Below, piece by piece: positions 1-10,330 of a stretch of 64,000 bases of DNA. Source of the stretch: Pteria penguin (taxonomy: Eukaryota; Mollusca; Bivalvia; Pterioida; Pteriidae); assembly GCA_035048485.1 (NCBI GenBank), contig CM068584.1:63346420-63410419 (forward strand). Reading direction: 5' to 3'. The position numbers and the translations under genes were made by a program. Below the pieces are notes generated by a model. That model was not told the origin of the DNA. It ran no database searches and saw only the letters and a list, made by a program, of their open reading frames with translations. Each line of letters begins with the position of its first letter. Positions within the stretch are counted from its first letter, which is position 1.

Positions 1-272
1 AGGGGTAGCGGGGTTCTTACTATGGCACTGATGATGCCATTGATGTGTACAGGGGTAGCGGGGTTATTACTATGGCACTATGACGTATGCCAGGGGAGTG
101 TGGTTACTACGACACTGATGATATCATTGACGTATGCAGGGGGCGGGGTTGTGACGCTGATGTACCATTGACGTATACTGTGGTGTTGTTACTATGATTG
201 ATGATACCACTGACGTATGCAAGGGGGGAGGGTGGTTGTCACTATGACACTGATGATACCATTGAGGGATGC
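1..272. repeat. Minisatellite array, 41-52 bp units, cut by the window edge
   Basis: Six imperfect units lie head to tail, each opening with a G-rich AGGGG(T)AGCGGGG-like run and closing with a CATTGACGTATGC-like run. Unit lengths run from about 41 to 52 bp and divergence rises to the right, where the last unit fades into AAAAGGGGGATAA. The array probably continues left of base 1. The small open frame on the minus strand here is a by-product of the repeat. Confidence 0.85.
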
Positions 273-1021
273 AAAAGGGGGATAATATGGTTTCAATATT
301 ACCATTCCTTGATATTTCGTAAACTGACACAATTCCAGTTCCATTTAAAATGTTTGGGCTTAAAATGAAATCATCAAACCCCATCCGTTACACGGACAGA
401 CACACGTCATTAATGATTGAAGACAAACTCGGATTTCCAGACAGGCTATGGTGAATAAATGAAAGTTATTATGCCATTAACATTCTCCAACCAAATATTA
501 AATGCAAATATGTAATGAGAAATACACAGGGCCCGTGTTTTTCGGGGTTTTTTTTTTTTTTTTTTTTGGTTTTTTCAAGTCTTCATTATAGCTCACCGTT
601 TCAAAGAAAGTGATTGATAAGTGTATAAAACTGACCGCGATACACATATAGTGTTACGTAAAAAGCAAACCAAACATTGAACAAGTCATGCGTACGTTTT
701 CTTTAAGTAGCATCACCAGGTGTACAATAAAGCAACAGTAAACTAGTTATCATTTCCTTTTAAAAAAATAAATAAATAAAACACGTATGGAATTAAAGCA
801 TGTGATCCTTTTTCAGCTCGGCTGTTAAATTGGCCAACTCTCTCCTTCGCTTAGTAAGTAAGACCATTTCTGTTTCTGCAGGGATACTATAAAATTAATT
901 ACGTAATGCGGATAACATTTTACTTGTTCTTTAGAAGGCAAAGGAAGGTAACTCTTTCCTTTTTATATGCATTGGCATTGACTTGTTCATTATTCATTTA
1001 ATTTTTTTTTTGTTTGTTTGA
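273..1021. repeat. Non-coding; copy of diverged repeat family (block at about 560-980)
   Basis: There is no gene. From about 560 to 980 the sequence matches blocks near 5600-5935, 3660-3900, 18110-18330 and 19780-20060. Shared landmarks in order are an ACGTTTTCTTTAAGTAGC-like string, a GGAATTAAAGCATGTGAT-like string, TTTCTGCAGGG, and GACAAAGGAAGGTAACTC-like text near 940-955. A 23-base T run lies at about 549-567. Confidence 0.6.
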
Positions 1022-1283
1022 TTCTTGTTTTACGTCACTCCACGATTATTTCACGTATATGGTGACGGCATCTGCCTGATGCATTGCATACAAATTTAGA
1101 CCTTTGCAACGGACCCACCCGAAGCAGTGAGGGATCTTTTACGTGCCACGCCTACCGTGACACGGGACCTCGGTTTTTACTGTCTCATCCGAAAGACAGA
1201 ACACCGGTGTGCCCCGGGCGGGAGTCGAACCCGCGACCTCTCGATCACGAGCCGAGCACCTTATCCACTAGGCCACACCGGCT
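1022..1283 (-). mobile_element. tRNA-derived SINE, full-size copy 1
   Basis: Read on the minus strand, the element begins with a tRNA-like head. It has an A box of TGGCCTAGTGG type near 1265-1282 and a B box of GGTTCGACTCC type near 1221-1233. A body follows with GTCTTTCGGATGAGACAG, and the element ends in a CGTGGAGTGACGTAAAAC-like tail. A second copy with the same order lies at 12641-12911. The tail resembles bivalve SINEs known from published work; the exact family is not assigned. Both frames that are open here are only shadows of the SINE. Confidence 0.85.
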
Positions 1284-1839
1284 TCATTATTCATTTAAAA
1301 TTGTATATTAAATGAGTAAAGACTAGATAGACAAAGAAATTGGAGAGAAATAACAAAATAATTCAACCTTTCTCATGCGCTATATTAAATTTATGAAACG
1401 GGACGAGGTGATACGAAGGACAAACTACAGTCTTTTATGTAAGAGAATGGGCCCTAAAATATAGAACATTGGCCGTTTTCTTAATCCTGTAGTGGCGTTA
1501 AAACAATAATTTAATATTATGCCTTAAAACAACGAGAGAGATAAAAGTTTAGGAGGCAAAAGAAAAAGAACGAGAAAAAAAGGGGACAAACAAATGTAGG
1601 AGGGTAATATAATGTCGATAACTGAACAGTCTTTTTACAATAATTTTACGGTCCTTCCTCCCCATTTTAAAGTCAATTTCGTTCGTTTTATTTATCATAT
1701 TGAGATGATGTGCGTGGCTTTGATAAGTTTTCCATTAGAGTACTAATGTTTATATGAGAATGATGTCAGTTGTAAAATACTTTATCGATTAAACATAGAG
1801 GTGTAATACTATTAGGCATAGAAATGCTATTACCACCGC
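1284..1839. repeat. Non-coding; purine-rich repeat block
   Basis: No gene is seen. The stretch 1540-1700 (purine-rich, then CAAATGTAGGAGGGTAATAT, then CCATTTTAAAGTCAATTTC) recurs in diverged form near 3985-4120, 14430-14580 and 18805-18930, so it belongs to the same repeat family as the flanking blocks. Confidence 0.5.
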
Positions 1840-2215
1840 TATCCTACTCCCACTACCTTATTACTACTACTGCCCGTACAAGTACCTCTTCTTCTTCCAC
1901 AACAACAACTACTACTACACTAGTATAACCAATACTCCTCGTACCTTGTCTACTTTTGTTCCTACATACTTGCACTGCTGCTTCAATATTTCTAGTTCTA
2001 CTACTACTACCAATACAACTAACACTATTCTACTGCTCCTAATTTTACTACCCGTAGCTGTATAACTACCACTACATCAACTACTACTACTATTACTTCT
2101 GCCGCCAGTTTAATGTTTATTATAGTAATACTACAACAAATACTGCTCCCCCTTCTACTTTTCTTTCTCCAGTTCCTCCCCCTACTAACACTACTCTTAC
2201 CAAACACGTCTCCTC
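1840..2215. repeat. Long imperfect (TAC/ACT)n trinucleotide tract
   Basis: The plus strand is dominated by TAC, ACT and CTA triplets with scattered C-T interruptions, so serine/valine- or leucine/tyrosine-rich frames appear open on either strand. Similar tracts lie at about 8640-10330 and 22440-23530. No coding signal other than the repeat is present. Confidence 0.8.
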
Positions 2216-2239
2216 ATCCTCCTAATTGTGAGCTTCTGG

Positions 2240-2640
2240 TTTAAATCATTATTCAAGGAACACTTTTACATAACTATATTTTAAAAGTCTGACTCCCCAC
2301 CTTACTCTATTATTACGTCAACACTATAATCACCCTTTTATCCCTTCCATTTCTGGAAATGTGTCCTGATACTGTAACGATAATAAGTATGTACTGAATC
2401 ATGTAAGGAGACATGTCAACACACAACATGTTTCATGATAAATTTCAAACAACATTGGACCCGATGACCTCATATTTCGAAACGGATTATGATCGAAAGA
2501 TGAAAGTAATAATGCATTCTTAATTAGCAATATATAAAGTGAAGTGGACTGTCTATGGCGGAATGTAGAATGTGATACCATCACTCCGAGTTAAATAAGG
2601 AATGTTTTAATTTGATGGCCTCCTTCCTTCACTTTAATAC
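2240..2640. repeat. Diverged repeat block, copy 1 (recurs at 6410, 15765 and 20815)
   Basis: Ordered landmarks are GTCCTGATACTGTAACG, then AAGTATGTACTGAATCATGTAAGGAGACATG, AACATTGGACCCGATGAC, CGAAAGATGAAAGTAATAATGCAT and AGCAATATATAAAGTGA. The same landmarks recur in diverged form and in the same order in the three other blocks. Reading frames are not conserved between copies, so I treat it as a non-coding repeat. Confidence 0.65.
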
Positions 2641-2675
2641 CCCATTGATTTCGTTTCTCTTTATGTATTATTCAA

Positions 2676-2722
2676 ACCGGTGTGGCCTAGTGGATAAGGT
2701 GCTGGACTCGTGATAGAGAGGT
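2676..2722 (+). mobile_element. SINE head fragment (A-box end only)
   Basis: The string CCGGTGTGGCCTAGTGGATA followed by AGGTGCTGGACTCGTGATAG matches the 5' tRNA-like head of the SINE at 1022-1283, here on the plus strand. It stops just before the B box and then joins unrelated repeat DNA (GGTCAACTTGTACCATCGC). It is a 3'-truncated or recombined SINE. Confidence 0.75.
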
Positions 2723-4217
2723 CAACTTGTACCATCGCTTAACAATTACCATCATTACATTTTCTGCAGGGGTACAATAAAGTGGATTACACTTTATTTT
2801 ATATCCTTTACAAGACAAAGGAAGGTAACTCCTATTGACTTCATATACAGTTGATTGTTTTGTAATATTTTCAGTGTTTATATGACTATTATCGTATTTT
2901 ATGTGCAGGTCTTTGGTAATTTGTATCATACAGACTGGTCAGATGTACTTTGTCCTCTTTTTCATCATGAAATCTATTTATTCTACGTTACTAAATCTTT
3001 TAAATGAATCCGAATTTAATTCTCAATTATTTTGTGGGGAATAAGACTATTATTATTATCCAGTTTCCCAAATACAGAACATTCTCCACCATCACAATCC
3101 TATTGTGGCCATTAAAAGAATTAGGATATATATGTTTTCTAGCAGCAAAACCAGAGAGAGAGAGAGAAAAAAAAAAATGAGTAAACAGAAGATTTGGGAA
3201 ACAAAGAAAGAGAGAAATGGGGTAAAATACAAATGTATAAGAGTGATATTAGTTCCACACATTTACAGATTTTACACATCATTTAAAAGCTTTTTCCATA
3301 TTATACTACTTACACTTAGTAGCATCTATTTATGCCAATGTATGTTTTAGACATTCTCAAAAGTTACGGTGTTACTTCCTTCATTTTCATTCCGTTGTCC
3401 TTTATGTGAACGACATATCTATGTGTAATACTGCAGTAAAGGCTCGTTTTAATGTATTTTACATATAAGGTTTACTAAAATCAACAAAACAAATTTCAAA
3501 AACTATATGCCAGAATCAACATATTGCGGACGCATTTATCTTGGATCCTCTATGGTCATTTGGCGGTTCAACGAAAAAGACTTTTATATACCTCACAATG
3601 ACTGCCATAAGCCCATTTTATTTTCCAGTAACCTCACACCGTGTCAAAGAAAGACATTTTAAAGCAGTTAACGTTTTACTATATGTATAAGATAGAATGG
3701 AATTAAGGTATGTGATACTCGGTCCTCAATCAGCTCTGTTCATGCATTGGTCAACTCGACCCACTGCTTAGCAACATCGACCACTACACTTTCTGCAGGG
3801 GCATCATAATATCAAATACATAATGTGAATTATGCTTTGTTCTAATCCTTTATAAGGGAAAGAAACATAACTCTTTTTTGCTTCGTCATGTAAGAAACTA
3901 AATGTTTTATGTATAGGGATTGGGTTTTGCATTACTCTTTGGAACTGTACATTAATACATAATGGATAATTAAAAGACAGAGGGGAGGAGGGATTTGGTT
4001 TGAGAGAAAATGGAAAAAGAATAAGAGAGAAGTTGCAAATAAAAATTATTAGAATAATATAATTTCAACACTTTTGTAGATTTTTTTTCACCATTGTAGG
4101 TTAATTTTTACTTTCTCTATTTGTGACCAGGATTCAGTTCTTCCTTGCGACAGGCTGAAATCAATGATTCTTTTTTATACTGGGATGTTATTCAACATTG
4201 CAAGTGATGACCGTATT
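2723..4217. repeat. Non-coding; two further copies of the diverged repeat family
   Basis: Blocks at about 2730-2850 and 3490-3900 share TTTCTGCAGGGG and AAGGAAGGTAACTC or equivalent landmarks with the block at 560-980. The stretch 3500-3580 (CAACATATTGCGGACGCA, then TGGCGGTTCAACG) recurs at 5150-5220. A (GA)n run lies near 3150-3170. No open frame here is conserved between copies. Confidence 0.55.
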
Positions 4218-4405
4218 CAGTGGCGGACCCAGGACCTCCGAAAAAAAAGAGGGAGGGGCACGAAAATTCAAGAGAATCAGCATAACCTAAAATTCTCTGC
4301 CTATTTAGAAGCCAAATGTGGAGTTTTATTCGAGTGTTTCCAAACATATATGCCTTGTAAATGTTTTGCGAAAGGTGTTCCTCCCCCTCCCTAAATCCAT
4401 CACTA
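4218..4405 (+). mobile_element. Short hAT-like non-autonomous element, copy A
   Basis: It starts CAGTGGCGGACCCAGGAC, followed by an A/G-rich run, and ends CTAAATCCATCACT, which is an imperfect inverted copy of the start. Five more copies with this terminal pair lie in the window. The terminal string resembles ends of hAT-type elements; no target duplication is clear, so the superfamily is tentative. Confidence 0.55.
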
Positions 4406-5140
4406 AAATTTCATAACCCATAACTCCTGTATGAAACGGGTAAATTAAGGTATTTATTTAGTAAATGAAAGGTTGCAGCTTATAGTTCCACAGGTATGTT
4501 TTTAGGAATCCCCTCTTGGCATGTAAAAATATTGTAACAGTAACCATCACATGGATATTGGCTTGGGTATGACAACGCACTTCCTTTGTAATCATTATAA
4601 AACAATCATTAATCAATCCATTTTTATAGTAAGATGTATATTCAGTATTGGACAGATAATGATTCATTTAAGATGTTGTTGATATGATCTGTGTTCTGTG
4701 TGTAAATACCTTCAAGGCAAAAACTTCTGAGCTGAAACCATTTCTAAAATTGGCGATGGGCTGGAGCAAAACTTGAAAGAGAAATACATGAGCGGTGGAA
4801 TATGATAATTGATATTGTGATAGTTACCATCGCATAGGCTCAGCTATGACAACGATCTCCTTTTTATCAGTCTCCTCTGTAAATCTCTTAACCTTTTTTC
4901 ATAGGTACAGCATTCCTTTATAGTAAGTAGAATATTAAATATTGGTCAATTAGTGGCTCAATTATAGTAGTGAACACCTGTAAGAAATTCTTTTTTGAAA
5001 TCATTTCAACGGTGGAGAGAGAAAGAGGAGAGGGGCGACTTGATTTCCGTTGCATACGTTGTAACGCGGTCAACAAACACATTCATTCTTTGTTTATCTT
5101 ACAAGTGGTTTTTAGTATAATTAATACAAACATTTTTAAG
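4406..5140. repeat. Non-coding; about 250-bp imperfect tandem pair
   Basis: The segment 4510-4680 is repeated in diverged form at about 4800-4965. Both have (A/G)TAACCATC(A/G)CAT, GCT(T/A)GG(G/T)TATGACAACG and CTTTTATAGTAAG(A/T)(T/A)G landmarks. The end also resembles 6605-6660 and 21115-21180, placing it in the same repeat family. Confidence 0.5.
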
Positions 5141-5935
5141 CCACCTGCCAGGTTCAACATACTGAGGACATAATTTCATTGGGTCCTTTGTGGTAATTTG
5201 GCAGTTCAACGGAATTATTTTTGAGTGCATAACAGAAATTGCGATAGAGAAATATTTCCTAGAAAATGAAGGAGAAATTCATACGTGCCGCTATTTCTCC
5301 CTGAGTATTTAAAGACAGGATTTATAGTACCTTATTGTCTGCTGTTAAGTCAGCTAGGCCCATGGTTTGATCAACTTGAACCATCGCCTAGGAATGAAGG
5401 ACATAAAGTTTTGTAGGGGCATTATAAATCAAATACACAATTATGATTATACAAAGAAAGATAACTCTTATCTCCTTAAGTGTAAACATTATATATTATA
5501 TTGTAGTAAATCTTTTAAATCAAACGGAATTAAGGTTTACATTATTCAAGGAACTTGTATTTTCCTTAAATTCTCTACAATAATTTCCAAATTAAACGAG
5601 AAATTGCCTTTCAGATAACTGACAGTGATACACAAATACTTTGATAAAAAAAAACACCAAATGCACGTATCATGTATACGTTTTCGTTTGAAGTAGCCTT
5701 ATCAAATGTCGCATACAGCGACTGTAAACTAATTACCGTTGTCTTTGAATACTATAACAAATAGAATTTAATTGAGAGTATGGTCTACTGGGTCATTGAT
5801 CCGGTTGACCCATGTACTCGTAATGATGGCAAATCTCAATATATAGAATATATATATTTCCTGTAGTTATATTATAAAATCAAGTAAAGAATTTGTGGTT
5901 TCAGCATAAATTTTTAATTATTTACAAGGGAAAAC
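5141..5935. repeat. Diverged repeat family, copies at 5141-5620 and 5600-5935
   Basis: The first part repeats 3500-3900 (landmarks TGGCAGTTCAACGGAA and AAGTTTTGTAGGGGCATTATAA). The second part repeats 590-980 (CAGTGATACACA, TATACGTTTTCGTTTGAAGTAGC, and TTTACAAGGGAAAACTAGGG). No gene is present. Confidence 0.6.
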
Positions 5936-5989
5936 TAGGGCACCGCTAACGGGTTAATGATACGCCCGCAGCATGTTTTCATATGGTCT

Positions 5990-6373
5990 ACAAGCCACAT
6001 CCTTTCATATAACAACATTAAAAGTTTTGTTCCCACTATAGATATGAAGTAGAACCCCGGACAAGCTTTTCCGACCCCGCCCATTTTCCTCCAGCCCAGG
6101 GGCCTGACCCCAACTTTGAAACCCACATGCACAACTACAAGCCACATCACTTCATATGAGACCATCAAAAGTTTTGTTCCCCCTTTAGTTAAAGAGAAGC
6201 CCGGACAAGCTTTTCGACTAGCCCATTTTCCCTACCCCAGGGGCCTGACCCCAACTTTGAAACCCACATGCACAACTACAAGCCACACCCTTTCATATGA
6301 CACCATCAAAAGTGTTGTTCCCCCTTTACTTAAGGAGAAGCCCGGACAAGCTTTTCCGACCCCGCCCATTTTC
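5990..6373. repeat. Tandem repeat, units of about 147 and 141 bp, 2.7 copies
   Basis: Units start at 5995, 6142 and 6283 with CCACA(T/C)C(A/C)CTTTCATAT. Each contains CCCGGACAAGCTTTTC and ends with GGGGCCTGACCCCAACTTTG followed by ACCCACATGCACAACTACAA. The third unit stops after CCGCCCATTTTCC. Frames of 77 and 89 codons are open on both strands only because the unit lacks stops. Confidence 0.85.
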
Positions 6374-6409
6374 CGGACATTTTAATCCATTTTTCAAGTA
6401 AAACTTTTC

Positions 6410-6790
6410 CATTTTTGAAAGTGTGCCTGCCCTCCTTACCCCTTTCTTAAACATCTACAACCAACCTATCGCACTCCTTTAAATCCTCCCCTTCCATTCT
6501 TGAACTGCGTCCTGATACCATGAAGTTTTCAAGTATGTACTGGATCAAGTAAGGAGACATGTTAACACACAAGATGTTTCGTCATAAATTCCAAACATTT
6601 ATGTGTTATTTAGGTATAAACTCCATATTAAATAGCATTTATAATGTTGGGCAATTAAGGATACAATTAAAGGGCTTTGCACACGATGTAATAGAGCTTT
6701 GGAGGAGAACATACGCGAAGAATACCTTTTTCTTAACTAATTATTTCATTAATCATATTTACTAAACTAAATAAACAATGATATAGATTC
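6410..6790. repeat. Diverged repeat block, copy 2
   Basis: It contains CTTGAACTGCGTCCTGATACC, AAGTATGTACTGGATCAAGT and AATAGCATTTATAATGTTGG in the order seen at 2285-2410 and 20815-21290. The final part (6605-6790), ending AACTAAATAAACAATG, matches 21115-21275. The 68-codon frame inside is not conserved in the other copy. Confidence 0.6.
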
Positions 6791-6811
6791 CTACTACCGA
6801 GTTTCTGTAGT

Positions 6812-6962
6812 CAGTCGCAAATCTGGAATTTAAAAAAAAGCGAGGGGGGCACATGTGTACTAGCAAAACTACTGGGTGTTTTTATTTGCTGAATATGGGA
6901 TTTTTTGTAAATATGTGGTGAAAAGGTGGGGGCAGGCCTCACCCCTTATAATCCACCACTGT
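6812..6962 (+). mobile_element. Short hAT-like element, copy B (left end eroded)
   Basis: It has the internal core GGGGGGCACATGTGTACTAGC shared with 7429-7574 and ends TAATCCACCACTGTAA. The left terminus has diverged to TCGCAAATCTGGAATT. Length is about 150 bp. Confidence 0.55.
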
Positions 6963-7428
6963 AAACTTTTTCTGTATCTGTCGTTAGCACATTTGTATTT
7001 AATATACTGTTTTATTTGAAGGTAATATATGAATGTGAAATGTTTTGTTTACTTAATTAATGTAAATAGAATTCTTAATCTTTTTTATGTTTATAAATGA
7101 CACAGTAACAATCTGTATCCAAGAATGACGGATCGTAAATATGAAAAAATTATAAACTACAATCTAATAAATGATCTTTTATCATAAATAGTAGTAAATA
7201 TTTCGGAACTATTAGTTCCTTCGTCCGGAATGCCTAAAATGTTTATCGCCTCAGGTGTGTAAGAAGAAAGACTGGTGTTAACTGTCGCTTTATGTACTAT
7301 AGTGACGATTTGAAGAAGCGACACCTATACTGGTCATACATACGGCCAATGCAATGCGCACCGGGATTTTTATATACAGGATGGTCCTATAAGAAGCTGA
7401 GGTATGCAATGGCTATTTACACCAACAG
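6963..7428. other. Non-coding, AT-rich
   Basis: No gene is seen. The stretch 7120-7235 on the minus strand has GGAACTAATAGTTCCGAAAT, part of a dispersed repeat that recurs diverged at 21830-21915. A degenerate unit of the palindromic 37-bp repeat (GGCTATTTACAC) lies at 7409-7420, just before the inserted element. Confidence 0.4.
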
Positions 7429-7574
7429 TGGCGGATCCAGGATTTCTGAAAAAAAGGGGGAGGGGTTGGGCACATGTGTACTAGCCAAACCACTTAGCCA
7501 TCATTGGTGCAAAATCTGGATTTTTACTTGTGAATATGTGGCGACAAGTGGGCTGTCCCCATCTAAATCCGCCA
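7429..7574 (+). mobile_element. Short hAT-like element, copy C (best preserved)
   Basis: It starts CAGTGGCGGATCCAGGATTT and ends TCTAAATCCGCCAATG; the ends are imperfect inverted repeats. The core GGCACATGTGTACTAGCC and TGGTGCAAAATCTGGATTTT is shared with 21920-22062. It sits inside the palindromic 37-bp repeat region, with GGCTATTTACAC on its left and related units on its right, which makes it a nested insertion. Confidence 0.65.
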
Positions 7575-8240
7575 ATGACGAAGATATGGCTAAAGTGAGA
7601 TGGCTATTTACACGACGGTCGTGTGCCTAATGTGAAATAGCTATATACACGAGAGTCCTGTTATTAAAGTGACATTGACATTTTACAGGACGGTCGTGTC
7701 AAGGTGCACCTAACAGCCTCCCTGTCGAGGCCACTCGTGCCCAAACAAATGCTGGGGATATTTAAAACAGAAACATTGTGTCTTATACATACATTGTAAC
7801 AAAAACGTAGAAGAACTTGTATTCAAGAAGTTACAAGAAGTTTAGTTAATGAAATGATTTGCTGAATAAGATTAAAAATTGGAAAGGGGGAGTGGGGGTG
7901 CTAAGTAACCTGCTTCTCTTCTTGTTTCTGGTGTAGATTGTGCAAAATATTTTTCTTCTTTTCTATTACTTTCCAGACATCCTCGACTTTTTATTCCCTA
8001 AATACGTTGATTTGCGTTAAAAGGGGCCCCTCACAGGTACGGGCTGTATAGCCGTTGTCTACTTAGACAATGTGCATCAGTAACATAACTGTCGTGTAAA
8101 TAACCGCATCGCTTTAGGTACACGACCTTCGTGTAAATAGCCGAATCACTTTAAGGTACACGACCGTCGTGTAAATAGCCGTAACAGTTTAGATGCACGG
8201 CCGTTGTGTAAATAGCCGTTTCACTTAGGTACACGAAATA
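7575..8240. repeat. Foldback structure built from about 37-bp palindromic units
   Basis: The right block (8085-8240) has four units spaced 37-38 bp, each with TCGTGTAAATAGCCG and mostly with the palindromic core ACACGACCGTCGTGT. The left block (7590-7715) carries the same unit on the opposite strand (GGCTATTTACACGACGGTCG, then GTGCCTAATGTGA). The roughly 310-bp spacer (7716-8030) shows no gene. Overall this is an inverted repeat of short tandem arrays. Confidence 0.75.
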
Positions 8241-8640
8241 TTGCAACTACAATATAACGTCAACAGAAAACGCGCACATTGTGATTGTTATGACGTCAGT
8301 TGCCCACAAAAAAAGTGCTCACATCGGTAACAATGGATGTGGTGGGTGACTAAATGCAAACCTTGACGGAGGTTGTGATACTCCATATTGGTAAAACTGT
8401 CCAGTTTTATGGAGCCGGGTTCTTAGTAGTTCTGTTTGTTCAATGACGTAATATTGGACTGTTTTAACCCTGTGTTGATCGAACATGAGGCATAATGATA
8501 GCAGTTAATAGAACAGTTGTGTAGGATTTCTTTCCAACGTTTACTGCAGTTATATGATACATTGTCTATATTAGGGAGTAAGGTTATGCAGAAACCTTTA
8601 GGAATTAGTAAGTCTCTCTTCAGCTACTTGAGATGTTTAT
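8241..8640. other. Non-coding spacer
   Basis: I see no gene, RNA or clear repeat here beyond short AT-rich text. Confidence 0.4.
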
Positions 8641-9066
8641 GTGAGATAGTTATAAAAGACATTATACTACTCCTACTGCTACCATTACTCATAGTACTGT
8701 TATTCTTACTACTTCTATATATACATAATTAGACAATATGTACATAGTGAGTAGTACATTATAAATGTGAGTGCAGTATATATAGCGAATACATGTAGTA
8801 TAATATATAAGAGAGTACAGTATCAGTATATATGATATTAATGTTATTCTTACTACTTCTTCTACTACTACCATTACTCATAGAATTATTTTTATTTCTA
8901 CTACTGACATCGAATTTAAGGCATAACGGTAGCAGTTATTTAGAATTATTATGTTGGATTTACTTCCTACCAAAACTATTACTGCTGCTGTTTCTATTAC
9001 CACTTCTCCTTCTCCTTCACATAGTGCTACTACTACCACTCATAAAACATTTACTACTATTACTGT

Positions 9067-9099
<33 letters not shown>

Positions 9100-10330
9100 C
9101 TGATCATTCAAATTCAGAATGTGATGTAGGAAAGAATATCAGGCTTCTTCAAAAATCAACGCAAATGTAAAATGGTCTCACGTGCGTCTATTGTCTACTT
9201 AGGCAGATGTTTATGTGAGATGTCAGTTGTTAAAGATCAAGCATAGAAATGCCATACTGCTACTACTTTTACACCACCATCTACTAATACCACTGCTACT
9301 ACTATTACTTTATTATTAGTACTAATACTGCTACCAGTTCCTACCCGTACATCCACTTCTACCATTACAACAACTACTAATGTTGCCGGCTCAACACTTC
9401 TTCTACCTCTACTATTACAACTACTAAAACCTCTACTACTACTACTGCCACTTTTATGCATCTATTTTTTGACTACGACAACACAGCTAATACTACCACT
9501 GATCGCCCCACTACTTTTAATTATACTTCTATTACTAGTACTAATAATCCTTCTACACAACTAACTCTAGTACTACCAGTAATCTTCTTCGTCCTTCTCC
9601 TGCTACTAGTACTGTTCCTATTTTAATATTTCTGCTACTTCAATATTGCTAGTTCTTATACTAATACTACTGAAAATAGCTCCTATTACACTAGAACTAC
9701 TAGTACGTCTCCTACTAATCTTCCTATTTCTAATATTTTTACTGCTATATCAATATTGCTAGTTCTACTAATAGTACTAACACTTCCACAGGAACGTCAA
9801 GACTTCTATTAATGCTGCTGTTGATACAATTAGTATTACTTCTAATTCTCTCAGTCTTCCGCCTACCCCTAATTGTAATTCTGATATTCTGCCAGCCTTG
9901 ATTCTGCTTCAGTGCTGATTCTATTACTACTACTACTACTACTCCTACTACTACGACTATCACTACTACTAAAAATACTAGTGTAAAAAACACTTCGTCT
10001 CCCATCTACTCTTGCTGTTCCTATTTCTAATACTTCTAATACATCGAACGGCATCCTCTACCCTTACTACTTTTCCTTCTAAAATTACCACTCCTACTAC
10101 CACTTACAAAACTACCGTTACTAATTCTCCTTCTCTTTGCTTTATTACTTGAACTCATTAATATTGTTACTACTTCTTTTAGAACTTCTCCCTCCACTAC
10201 TATTACTAATGCTGCTACTTCTACCCGGACACCCACTTCTACTTCTTCAGGTAATACTAATACTATCAATCCTAATGCAAATCATCTACTGTTACTACTG
10301 TTACTTCTACTGCTACTAATGCTGCTACAC
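8641..10330. repeat. 1.7-kb (TAC/ACT)n-type tract with internal duplication
   Basis: The whole stretch is imperfect TAC/ACT/CTA triplets on the plus strand, with pure runs such as 9067-9100. Two copies of a non-repeat string close tracts: TGATCATTCAAATTCAGAAT followed by GTGATG at about 9101, and TGATCAATTTAAGTAACAAT followed by GTGATG at about 10370. This indicates duplication of a larger unit. Leucine-, serine- and valine-rich open frames on both strands are artefacts of the triplets. Confidence 0.8.

Noticed and set aside
1084..1315. Two open frames on the plus strand
   Set aside because: They are the antisense of a tRNA-derived SINE; the same frame type recurs at the second SINE copy at 12629-12980.
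8085..8240. Regularly spaced palindromic repeats resembling a CRISPR array
   Set aside because: Spacers are not unique: the whole 37-bp unit repeats, and the genome is clearly eukaryotic.
8832..10319. Leucine-, serine- and valine-rich frames
   Set aside because: They follow directly from the TAC/ACT triplets and occur on both strands.
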